Part shown: in pieces, positions 49,401 through 59,055 of the stretch
Position numbering within the stretch: the stretch's first letter is position 1
How the letters are laid out: each line of letters starts with the position of its first letter
Assembly (NCBI GenBank): GCA_914767715.1
Contig: OU612069.1
Span: 23,125,387 to 23,185,386, forward strand
From: Membranipora membranacea
Lineage: Eukaryota > Bryozoa > Gymnolaemata > Cheilostomatida > Membraniporidae
Direction of reading: 5' to 3'
Length of the DNA stretch: 60,000 bases
Notes under the pieces: generated by a model
What the model was told of the DNA's origin: nothing
Database searches by the model: none
The model's input: only the letters and a program-made list of their open reading frames with translations
Program-made: the position numbers and the translations under genes

Positions 49401-52400
49401 CCATGAGCATATGAATATTGAGTAAATATCACTGGGAAAGTACATAGTATTGCGCCTAAGTTTACTTGTATAGGAAGGAGAAAATATTAAAAAAATCAAG
49501 TTCTTTTTTCTTTCCTTTGGTAAGAAAATAAATCTTAATCTGGGTATTTCGGAGAGAAGTTTTCTGAATTTGTTAGATTACGACCTTCTCTCTCATTAAT
49601 AGTCATTTTGGATCTGCTGGGCTGAACGCTGATGAATGTGTAATAGTTTCAAAATAACTAAAGGAAGCCTACCATTGGCAGAACTATTGTTTGAAGAAGA
49701 TAATATTGTATAGAACAATGATTCAATCTTAGTCAATGAAATATAGAAATAAAAATTTCTATGCGATCAAAGGAGCCATGAGGTTAAATACATAATCACA
49801 GTCAGCCCACTGGCTGTAGCGCAAACAAGTCATCTCTCTGACTTGTGTATGAGTTGTACTATGCTCAATGTGGTGAATTTGAGTAGTGAACGAGTGGCAC
49901 GAGGGGCGGGTGCCTTGACGATAGCGACTTTGCGCCGATGAGTTGATGGAAAGAAAACCTCCCTGCACTGGTTTGGCTTAGAGTATAAGCATGAGAGTGA
50001 TGGGGCGAACATTGTTGCACTGAAACAATGAAGAGTTGGCAGCCTCCCTGGTTGCGCAACAGCGTAAACACACCAATTATGTCAAACCACCGAAACTTAC
50101 AAAATGCACTGAGGGATCAATGAGATTGATTGAGATGCTCAGCAACACACAGGGGTGGCTTCATGCTGCTGGGGCCGGCCATGAGGAGGTTGTACTAGAG
50201 AAGGCCTCGAAACAGCGTTTGACTCATGGTTTCTAGCTGAAGACCTGTGTGTTGTGCAGTGGTACGAGCACCACTGTATGTTGTATCTCCTGGTTTGTTA
50301 GCAGCTAGGGGTTGTAAGTCTCATGCACTCTTAGCCTATAGGCTGATAACACAGTCAGTTGCTCATACTTTGATTTACGATACTTTCATTGATGTTTAGT
50401 CTGGTTTCTCAACCAGTTATTTTAGAATTGGTCTATCATATCTGCAATTTTGATAGATAGTGACAACACTATGACTTTAAAACATTTCCTCGAACAATGA
50501 TGATTATCAGATTGTGTAAGGGAGTGATAAACAAATTTATATCATATAATTAATACCAAGACTGAGTGTGTGAAGTCGACTGAAGTGCATGAGTACTGGA
50601 CTAAGTGCAGGTGTACCGGTTATGTATATCTCCTCTAGAGTTTCATAAAGGGGAGACAGAAAACTGTAGTCAACTCCTTCTGAGGGCTGCACTGATTGTT
50701 TCAATCTGTAATAACAAAGTAATGTTGTAGGTTCTTGTAGGATGAAATTGGTGACATGACGTAAAAGAAGGTTAAAATGGATCCTATTGTGACCTTGTGT
50801 GCGATCTAACCAAACCCTTGACACATGGTCACTTATTCCCATACTTGCCAAGTCTCCCGATTTAGGCGTGACCCTCCAGATTTTTACACCCACCTCCCAC
50901 TTTTTGTAAATCTCACTATTTCCTCCAGATTTTAGAGAAAACAGTCCAATCGCAGTTTTTTGATAGTTATCCAAGCACATGTTGTTGTTGACTAGTTACT
51001 GTTAAGGTCTTTGCACACAAAATTGAAAGGAATTATCACATTCTGCGCATGCTCAGCTCTGGGCATGAGCTGATCTCTGCAAAATTGAGTCTCGGAATTC
51101 CGAAGCCATCTGATTGGCTACCTGCTCTGGTGACATATTCCCCAAAGCGGATTTGTTATTAATAGTTATCCTCTCTTGTCATTATCAGCTGATTTTGATT
51201 GACAGTTTATGCAGGGGATGTCCTATCTCTCCTTATCCAAAGTTGCAATCAGAACCCAAACTAAACTCATTGTTCTTGCACATGCGCAAATTCAAGTCAC
51301 GCATGATACATACTTAGCCTTACGACATCCTCTTTGTGGTAATAATAGCCTAGTTTATCAGTGATCTACATGCCCAGTCAGATCACGAGAGTCAGTATGG
51401 AATTATCAATTTAAACAATCCTAACAAATTTACCTGTTTAATTAAAATTCAGCCTATTATTATAAATGACCAATAGCATCCTCTCATAACTCACAACACT
51501 GACTGTCATTGGTCACAATATAAAGTAGCTAGTCAAGTGCATACATTTAGTTTTCATTTCCTTTCAGATCACGCATTTCTTAGTATTAATTTGTACTGTC
51601 TACTCTAGTTAAATTTAAGTGAAGGGAAATAGTAACCTAACAATTCCAAAGGTAGGTCCACTACAATTTAACAAAGCTCTGACCAAAGACTGAAACATAT
51701 TTAATGTTAGTTAAACAGGAATATAGTACCTTATCTGGATTCTCACTGTCTGTGACTGAGCACATTATTTTCAGATCTTGATGATGCATGGGCACTCGTA
51801 GCCTGTCTTGACAGGCAAGGGCCCCTGGGACTTACATGCCTCTACTTTGCCAATGGGGTGTTTGATACTGGACATTGACAAAGTAAAGGCATGTATGTAA
51901 GAGTCCCAGTGGCCCATGGATTGATTACTTACTTACTTGGTACTTGTCGAGTAATCTCCAACTTCTGATGAAGGTTATTGAGATGTGGCAATCTCATATA
52001 TCCGTATTTCGTTTCCGGGTTAATAACTGATTACCAAATTTAGAAAGATTGTAATTGTTTAAAGTGTATTTCACCTCAGTCTGATATTTTAGTACTAGTA
52101 CAAACATGAAATTATTTGGGGTCAAATATACCTTTTTAGCCCTTCCTAGTGGCTGGAAACGCTCTCAGAGCTTCTGCAGACGGGACTCCGCCCCGTACCC
52201 CGTTGGGGGGCTCGCACCGCCCCCCAAACCCCCAGGGGGTGACTCGGGTGCTTCGCACCCTCGAAGCACCACGTTGTGGTGCAGTATCGCCGTAAAATGG
52301 AATCTCCCTATTTTGTATTTAGATTACTTGGCAAGTATGCTTATTCCTAATCAGTTGTGAGCAGGCGTTTTGGCTAAGCTTATCCAACAAAACCATGCAA

Positions 52401-55400
52401 TGTAGAACAACAAGCACGCACACTATACTGATGGGAAAGTACCAACATGAATAGCTTGGAAACTTGAGTATTGATTGATCACCTTGAGCTGATTTCGGTT
52501 TAGCCAAGATGCAGTCACAAGAGCAGTGATCGGGACAAAAAATCATCCGAAGATACACGCTGTCAACTCTGTCCTGTCTTGACACATTTTACAAGCTTGG
52601 GAGAGCTTGACCAAGTTTGACAGAGCTCGTCAAAGCTTGACAAACCATGATAAGATGGGAAAATTCTATTTACAATTGACATATTAATCATTAGATGTGA
52701 TTTGTATACACCACAATTTGTCCGGAAGAAGTCCCTTCTCAATTAGACATTCAAATAATAAATATACAAACTTAGTCCTCAAACATAAGATAAGAACATC
52801 ATAAAGAATATGGGAATGGCTGACCTTAAAGTTTTGAGTTTGCCGAAGTTCCCGCCAAACACCTTGGAAGTAACTGAATGCTCTGACAGAATGAGACCCT
52901 TGTTCATCTCGATGTTAAGACTTCTCAGCTCAAATAGGCCTTCAAATGCGGTCTCAGGTAGTTGTGTTATCCGGTTGTATGACAGATCTAGCTGCTGCAG
53001 ATTGATGAACTTGGATAGATCTGGGATTTCTGTCAGCTGGTTATTGTTAAGTTTGAGAACCGTGATCTCGCTGGTGCTCCATGATTCGCACACTGTGAAA
53101 CCGTCTAACTGGAGACCACCACAATCAAGCTCTGTGTTGCTAGACTCGATACAGAGTTCAGAACATTCTAATACTAGTTTATCGCCCATAGAAATATCAC
53201 TACTCGCTATAACCTAGAAATAAAAGACACTGCTATTGGTTTTGCAAATTCAATTTTCCAAACATTAAATTTAATTGGAACAAAATATACACTGATTATA
53301 GAGATAATGAAATCTAAATGAAACAGAGGGGCTTCTGATGCAGAGAGCAATCTAATTATATCTAGTTTATTAGCTATAAAAATCACTACTGGCTAAAACC
53401 TAGAAAAAAACATTACTTTTCCACAATTTATGAACTGCAGCAGGAAATCAACCGTCTACATTTAATAGGCAGTCAGCCAAACTGAGCTTTCCAATAGGCG
53501 ACTTACTGAGCCCAAAAATAACATTTTTATAATTTGGAGTTGTGTTGTCAATGCCCATGATAAAGGGACAGTTCACTATAGGAAGGATACTAAAATATTC
53601 CTTTTTCTTTGATAACTCGGTAGCAGAATTCTAGCTCCTCAAACCTTCAAACTAGCGATGTAATTCTTGCAGTGTCATAACAAACAAGGTTATTATTCTG
53701 GGATATGTGGTCACACCTTAGTAATAGTATAGAAATTATTGATACGATGAAAGATTAGAGCATGATATGATATATCCTTACTCTGTGATATAATAGTGGT
53801 CTGAATGACGGCGCACCGCACGCACCGTATGAAATATACTGCAAACATTGGGTCTGGCATATCTAACCTGGTTTTTGTACCACAAAACACTGAAGCAAAG
53901 ATTATAAATACTGAAGTGTGAATGATTAAAATCAGGTGTATTTAATGCTGCGCCCATATGAATGTCTATCTATTTGGTCATCAGACATCAAGTAACATCA
54001 CAATATGGAAGATCTTGTAAGCAGCGATTTGATATCATTGAACGAAATCGAAACGTGGGATGCAGAAGCAATGAAATATTACTGTAGGCTTTTAAGTGCT
54101 CTGGAACAAGAAAGGAACTCTGTTCAAGAGCGTATACATTATACAATGCTGAAACCTCAGAAGTGCCTGACCTATGGGACCAGGAAATATAAAAAAAAAC
54201 AATATGACATTATCCAAGATTGGAGGGTCAGCTCCAGACCCTAATCGACTTAAATGTATGATGTTCCTTGACACCCATCTCATCTCCCTTATCTCCAAAC
54301 TGGGACATTCTCATTCTGACAGTGTCTTAACAAAAAAACAATCCTCCAATGGCAATGCTATCCCTGATTACCCAGCTGTGGGTGCAGCGGCTACACTGTT
54401 TCTCGGACAGCTGAGATGCAAAACGGCTGATTTTACTACAAGTTGCGACAAATTTACATTTTCCGGTCATGATGTAACAAGGATTATCTTTGTCCGAAGC
54501 AGTGAGCAAATATTCTCATGAATGACCAGACAGATTCACAGTATAAACTCAAATTTTTCAGTTAAATTGATTAATGGGGTTTAGCCAGGTTTATTACATA
54601 GCAGAGCTGTAACATGCTGTAACAGTCATAAGGGACAACAGTCAATTGAATAGTAGTACCATAATAATCCTAATAATAATTTATAATCTTTGCCTAAAAG
54701 ACAACTTACAATGTGGTTATGGTCAACTTCAGGACAGCAACAAAACTCCACAAAAACCTGACATCATAATTATTGATCAGGAATCTACAGCTACAATCGC
54801 TGCTGCTCAAGAATTGAACAAAGTTAGGAAGAAAGTTGATGTTATGAAACACTATCAAGCAGCCAATCCATAGCACAACTTGTGCAGAATATGAACAGCA
54901 CCGCTCAAGAAATAAATTATGTTCAGTGTCTCACCATGAACCAGAGTAAAAGGGCTTAATAGTTTCATTTCTTGGGATTGCTGTGTGGGTATTGTACTAG
55001 TATAGAGACGCTAGGCGAGATAGCATACACATCAAGGGGGTCGGCAACGAGCATTTTATTGGTTGTTGTACCAAAATTATCGCCCTCTTACATATGTTGC
55101 GTAACTCTTCCTAGTTAGGATAATTGGTATGGAAGTAATAATAATCTCTACAACTTGTGCTGTGACACTGTGTTTGTAATGATGCTGCAGGCTACATCAT
55201 AAGGATAAATGGAGGCTCGTCGATTAGCTGGTTGGCTGTACGAGTCTTGACAAGAAAAGTGGTGCATAAAATGATGACAAACAATTGTCTATACATAGAA
55301 TGAGTGCGGTGAATAGTAATCAAGATTTCCATGTAGTGAAATGTAGTGCTGTGGTTTGCAAAAAATGTCAGCATCCGACATTTCTAATGGGTAAAAACCT

Positions 55401-56533
55401 GCTAATAGGTAATTGCGACAGCATTGCTCGATCTGAAAATTTAGCTGCATGAATCAGATCTATGATACTGATACAGGTATGCTACTGGAAATTATGTCAC
55501 CTTCATCTGATAATCCCTCGTGCATCGATAAAAAAGGGAAACTAAAAACGAAGCCTGTTTATTATGGCCAAATCTAATTTCAGATGATGATCACTGGTAT
55601 AACAAAGAATGTTTTTTCTTTATTTTACAATAATTTATCGCAATCCAAGATGGAAGTTTTAGATTATGATGAGCTTTTCAGCTCCGGAATGAAAACTAAT
55701 CTCTGCTTGTTCTTTGAAATGGAACCAGAAATTATCCCTCATCTGAGTAAATTAAGTTAAGTCTGCATAATGCTCACAATAAAATTTGGCCTGACCTGCT
55801 CATGAGTCAACCAGTATGGCATAGGTATGACAGTGTGTTTAAAAATCTGTCGCATTTATATCGTTAAAACTTGTATCGGAGCTGACAATAGGACTTCAGA
55901 GGACTTACGGGTATATTTTTGTTATTGCTAGGCAATACCTGGCTACTGACTTCGCTCATAGTTTACATCTCTGTCTGAATAATTTTATTATAATGACCTC
56001 ATACAACATTCACTTAATCCCGTACAGGCACAGTGCCCTCACTTGTCATCAGCACGATACCTCTATTTTACCTTATCATAGCAGACAATAAACATAGCAT
56101 AACATATCTATGCCAAAATGCGTACTGGTGTACCTTAGGTCAATTTATTGCTGTGATGAGAAACATGCCTTTACTGTAGTTACCTGAAAAAACCACTGGG
56201 CAGTACATAAAAAAATAAAAAATAATTCCGAGTAGGGTATCGAAAACTATGCCATCAGATACCTTACTACACTGACATGATCGTATGGAAACCCCGTAAT
56301 TTTAGCTTTCTTGGAATAGGAGTTATTCCATGAATTCTGTCATCACTAATGATGTGCTCAATGCTACTGTCCCTTTTCCAAGGGAAGACAACTTGATGAA
56401 AATTGTTTATTTTCAAAGGCCTGGTAAGTCGCCTATTATATACACACAAAATATTCACTTGTGTGATTTTGCTACTCACCATTGCTAGCAGTGGTATCTT
56501 CAGTATCAGAACAGATAACATTCTGATCTCCAT
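46007..56533 (-). CDS. Toll-like receptor, complete, five exons
   Basis: Toll-like receptors sense microbial or endogenous ligands with a leucine-rich ectodomain and signal through a cytoplasmic TIR domain. Exons 56480-56533, 52825-53213, 50557-50705, 47138-49369 and 46007-46413 join with matching phases to 1076 residues. Signal peptide: MEIRMLSVLILKIPLLAM running into VIASS. Then an N-terminal cysteine cap (LECSELCIES...LDCGGL), classical LRRs (ITVLKLNNNQLTEIPDL, LQQLDLSYNRITQLP) and many irregular repeats. A C-terminal cap follows (DCSNCNNTYIAWLKK...RCKNG...CDARNW), then a transmembrane helix at about 877-898 (IAAVVIGLCVILGLVALFL) and a divergent TIR at about 927-1076. The TIR keeps PPGALVKTSIAKMMAQSSKVLLFLSADYL, but the usual box 1 (DAFISYS) is reduced to SVYCCHSED. 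A decayed inverted copy lies at 57.7-60 kb. Confidence 0.9.
46414..47137 (-). other. Toll-like receptor intron 4
   Basis: Splits the TIR domain. A 112-codon open frame at 46429-46767 (minus) lies inside but shows no family likeness and ends at the acceptor side. I treat it as chance. Confidence 0.5.
47138..49369 (-). CDS. Toll-like receptor exon 4: bulk of LRR ectodomain, TM, TIR start
   Basis: 2232 nt, in phase with its neighbours; acceptor TTTCTACAG/GAGGC, donor CTGG/GTAAGT. Encodes cysteine-rich islands (LSARNCNCSEI), LRRs such as LTHLYLQNNSVKEWNL and LKTLDIRRNKISHI, many N-glycosylation sequons, the C-terminal cap, the transmembrane helix and the first TIR strand. The frame stays open beyond both splice sites by chance. 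Confidence 0.92.
49370..50556 (-). other. Toll-like receptor intron 3
   Basis: Overlapping frames of 60-69 codons on both strands at 49.76-50.24 kb, in a somewhat GC-richer stretch, match nothing known to me. No repeat boundaries could be set. Confidence 0.45.
50557..50705 (-). CDS. Toll-like receptor exon 3: LRR segment
   Basis: A 149-nt exon encoding LKQSVQPSEGVDYSFL, LEEIYITGTPALSPVL and FSRLHTLSLG. Acceptor TTGTTATTACAG, donor CTTG/GTATTA. Its phase-2 start and phase-1 end are what the flanking exons need, since the flanking exons cannot join directly without a stop. Confidence 0.85.
50837..50945 (+). repeat. Probable dispersed repeat (CTTGCCAAGTCTCCCG type)
   Basis: CATACTTGCCAAGTCTCCCG followed by several CTCCAGATTT / CTCCCACTTT words resembles a repeat common in invertebrate genomes, as I recall it. 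No second copy lies in this window, so this rests on memory and composition. Confidence 0.35.
51819..51915. mobile_element. Foldback element, ~35-bp arms
   Basis: GGGCCCCTGGGACTTACATG, then TCTACTTTG, is inverted as CAAAGTAAAGGCATG, TAAGAGTCCCAGTGGCCC with small indels. A smaller hairpin (GCCTGTC/GACAGGC) lies beside it at 51801-51816. Confidence 0.7.
52165..52290. repeat. GC-rich block with three consecutive hairpins
   Basis: In otherwise AT-rich intron, this stretch is mostly G and C. Hairpins: TTGGGGGG/CCCCCCAA (about 52203-52227), GGGTGC-TTC-GCACCC (52246-52260) and GCACCAC-GTT-GTGGTGC (52266-52282). Composition and structure suggest an inserted mobile fragment or foreign DNA. Confidence 0.75.
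52825..53213 (-). CDS. Toll-like receptor exon 2: N-terminal cap and first LRRs
   Basis: Begins phase 0 after TTTATTTCTAG with VIASSDISMGDK, continuing the signal peptide of exon 1, then LRRNT cysteines and clear LRRs (LNNNQLTEIPDL, LQQLDLSYNRITQLP, LFELRSLNIEMN). Donor TTTAAG/GTCAGC leaves phase 2. Confidence 0.9.
53150..53410 (-). repeat. Duplicated acceptor and exon start upstream of Toll-like exon 2
   Basis: On the minus strand, TTTCTAGGTTTTAGCCAGTA (about 53407-53385) is a diverged copy of the true exon 2 start, TTTCTAGGTTATAGCGAGTA (53220 downwards), 189 bp away. Similarity continues through AGTGAT and AATAAACTAG. The decoy reads VLASSDFYS and then TAA. The same pair occurs in the inverted copy at 58873 and 59056. 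Confidence 0.8.
53497..56433. mobile_element. 2.94-kb TA-flanked element with terminal inverted repeats
   Basis: The left end GGCGACTTAC is exactly inverted at the right end (GTAAGTCGCC), with weaker similarity continuing inward, and TA flanks both sides. The inverted copy of this locus lacks the element: there the flanks meet directly (near 57813). TA duplication and terminal repeats fit Tc1/mariner-like superfamilies. No intact transposase was recognised, so the element is decayed or non-autonomous. Confidence 0.7.
54005..54873 (+). pseudogene. Run of short plus-strand open frames inside the 2.94-kb element
   Basis: Three frames (54005-54244, 54174-54521, 54646-54873; 79, 115 and 75 codons) follow one another in shifting frames. 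The first opens MEDLVSSDLISLNEIETWDA and is charged and helical; the last contains IIIIDQESTATIAAAQELNK. Together they could be a broken protein gene of the element, but I recognise no family and chance cannot be excluded. Confidence 0.25.
56480..56533 (-). CDS. Toll-like receptor exon 1: start codon and signal peptide
   Basis: 54 nt from ATG to donor AATG/GTGAGT, encoding MEIRMLSVLILKIPLLAM, a clear hydrophobic signal sequence, phase 0. Joins VIASS of exon 2, giving a plausible signal-peptidase site. An overlapping frame (MLIEAEL) also opens here but would hit a stop when spliced to exon 2. Confidence 0.8.
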
Positions 56534-56689
56534 AAAGTTCAGCTTCTATCAACATCAATACTCGACCTAATGGCACACTGCTGTCCGAAGCACTGATTAT
56601 TATCACTTGAGTTAAAAAATGTATTTCAAATTATCTAATGTGAAATTCGTTGTAAAACCGCAATGTCATGTTATAACTTCCCCATCACT

Positions 56690-57565
56690 ATTTCAAGTAG
56701 CACACTGCGTGCTGATGTTTTATTATGATTGTAAACACTTCATTTAAAAAACACGTCAACAGAAATTTTATACGAGGGTTCAGATGTTGTAATGGCATCT
56801 AACCACTTTCCTGATAACGCAATCATTTTGTAGCTACAAATAGTTTTCTGGTAATAATGTGTGTTTTTGAGTTTCTAATTCTGACTAAACAGCTATTCAT
56901 CATAAACAGAATCTACTGATGATTCATACAACATCCTCATGACATGTGACCTGTTATAATCATCAAAATATAATAGATAAAAATTCATCCTGGGTGTACT
57001 TTTAGGACAAAGAAGGCTTAAAAATAAGATTTTTGTCCGCCAGTCAAATCATGTTCTAACTCGACGGCCCACTTGATTTAATTGCCACCAACAACAAGAT
57101 CAACTGCTTCCTTTCTGAATGAATCATAGTTTGATTTAAATTATTTTTCCTCAAATCTTCCAACAAGGAATTAAGAACTGCTTGATTTAGTCATGCCATA
57201 TCACCATCAGGAAAACAATCTTATTCTGTTAAAGACAATGTAATTTAAGTATCAGGAATTTTGGCTACCGCTTATTAGCAACATTATCTAAGGTACAGTC
57301 TAACCAATGCGATCAGCATGAAAAACACCACCAGAAATAACCCATAAACATATAAAGAGTATAAATAGTATTTATATGTTTATGGTCAACCCCTTTCAAC
57401 CCAGTTTTTTGAATAGAAGTGATCAATTTAAGGAAGAGGCTGCCACTAGACTATTACCTCCAAGACTTATGGCCGATGGCAGCAATCCTTATATGAGAGA
57501 AAATTACGCACATTTGACACTCGCCGGAGTTAATTTGTCAAAAACTTGATTTGATAGATGTGTGA
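56690..57565. other. Spacer at centre of the inverted duplication
   Basis: The two arms of homology end at about 56690 and 57565. Between them is non-repeated, AT-rich DNA that should hold the divergent upstream regions of both Toll-like copies. It includes a near-perfect palindrome, CATAAACATATAAA with its inverse, at 57343-57384. No promoter motif could be assigned. Confidence 0.5.
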
Positions 57566-57890
57566 AATAGTGATATAGTGATGAGGAAGTTATAACATGT
57601 CATTGCAGTTTTACAGAGCATTTCATGTTAGTTAATTTGCAATACAATTTTAGCTCGAGTGAAAATAATCAGCCGTGTGTCATTAGGTCGGATGTCGATG
57701 TTGATAGAAGCTGAGTGTTACAAAGATCAGAATGATATCTGAAACTGACAATACTACTGTTAGCATTGGTGAGTAGCAAAATCAGACACGTGACTATGTG
57801 TATATAATGGGAAAACTGAGTTTGGCTGTCTGCCTATTGAGCGTAGATGATTGATATCCTGCTGCAGTTCATAAATTATGGACAAGTATA

Positions 57891-58413
57891 TCTCTTAAGT
57901 CTGAGCTAGTTAAGGGACCCAACATCGCATAATTTTGGAAATCAATTTCTCCGAATCTGCCTCGCTCCCGAGTTTTACTAATTTGATACGGTGTTCATGG
58001 TGATTTAACTTGAAATGGTCATGAAATATTTCTAAGCATCACTATTATTACGCGTCTGCATCAAGTATTAATTTTATTTCATGATATTCCAATTGTTTAA
58101 TTTTGTTACCGTCGTTGAAAAGAGGAGTTCTGCTATGAAACGAACAAATTATTTAACTGTCTAGCTACAATTGAAGTAGGTGATGCATTCTACCATCTTA
58201 TTCCAGATGAATTTACGTCCAATCATTGAATTGGTCATAGACTTTTGAGCACAACTACATTACGCGTTTGCATTAAATATAATTTTTTCACGATTTTCAA
58301 AATTATATAATTTTGTCAGCATCATTGAAAAGAGGCGTCACCTCTGCTTTGAAATAAATAAATTTAATTATTTTCAAAGCTTCAATTGGAGTAGGCGGTG
58401 CACTTTGCATTAT
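57891..58413 (+). repeat. Diverged tandem duplication (~225-bp unit) within inserted sequence
   Basis: Segments at about 58015-58205 and 58237-58413 share ATTACGCGT(C/T)TGCAT, TTGAAAAGAGG and CAATTG(A/G)AGTAGG(T/C)G(A/G)TGCA in the same order. The segment has no counterpart in the gene-side arm, so it was inserted here or lost there. Confidence 0.6.
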
Positions 58414-58780
58414 AGCTGGTGTATATTGTCCCAGACGGCCATCCCAGATAGCCATCCCAGTCAATGTGAACATGAACATGGGTTCGCCTGGGACAGTATT
58501 TGGAAAGTTCGTCAAACTTTCCAAATGCTTTCCCAGAAACACCCAGACTCATTTTACATCTGGGTGCTATGTGAACCGAACATTGAGATGATCTGGAAAT
58601 GGTCTGGGACTATCTTGGACAATCCTAGACAATGTGAACATTATCCCAGCACTATACCAGACAAAAACCTTATTGCTAGTCTGAGATGAATTTTACAATG
58701 TGATCATAAGACTGGGACCATCTGGGATAAGCATCTGGGATAGCATCCCAATGACATCTGGGACAATTTGAACCACGCTT
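58414..58780. mobile_element. MITE with GTCCCAGA terminal inverted repeats, copy 2
   Basis: Matches 21706-22096 along its length. Left end TGGTGTATATTGTCCCAGA; right end, inverted, TGGTTCAAATTGTCCCAG. It lies in the intron of the Toll-like pseudogene, inside the second unit of the tandem duplication. Absent from the gene-side arm. Confidence 0.8.
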
Positions 58781-58863
58781 AAAAATCCCCTCTGTAATCT
58801 TTTTTTTTAGTTAGTACAAAGCAAGTTAAATAATTAGAAATCTGTGATTTTATTGAATTGAAA

Positions 58864-59055
58864 TTGAATCTAGGTTATAGTGAATAGTAATATTTCTATT
58901 GCCAATAAACTACTTTGTAGCATCAGAAGCCCCTTTTATTTCAACAAGACTACATTATATTACCTCTTATCAGTGTATATTTTGTTCAAGGAAAGTTTAA
59001 TTTTATTGTTTGAAAATGGAATTCGCAAAACCAATAGCCATGTTTTTTTTTCTAG
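58864..59055 (+). pseudogene. Decoy exon start and intron end of the Toll-like copy
   Basis: Collinear with the reverse complement of 53214-53405: TCTAGGTTATAGTGAATAGT, then GCATCAGAAGCCCCT, AGTGTATATTTTGTTC and CAAAACCAATAGC. It shows that the acceptor duplication predates the inverted duplication of the gene. Confidence 0.8.

Larger units (their letters stand above)
50706..52824 (-). other. Toll-like receptor intron 2 (2.1 kb)
   Basis: Contains a repeat-like stretch at 50837-50945, a foldback element at 51819-51915 and a GC-rich hairpin block at 52165-52290. No exon. Confidence 0.5.
53214..56479 (-). other. Toll-like receptor intron 1 (3.3 kb)
   Basis: Mostly made of a 2.94-kb inserted element (53497-56433). 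The remainder aligns with the plus-strand inverted copy around 57769-57890 and 58860-59055. Confidence 0.75.

Noticed and set aside
49759-50236. Overlapping 60-69-codon frames on both strands
   Set aside because: Frames overlap in three registers, match nothing known and lie within an intron whose flanking exons are firmly placed.
52810-53217. 135-codon plus-strand frame over Toll-like exon 2
   Set aside because: Antisense shadow of the LRR-coding exon.
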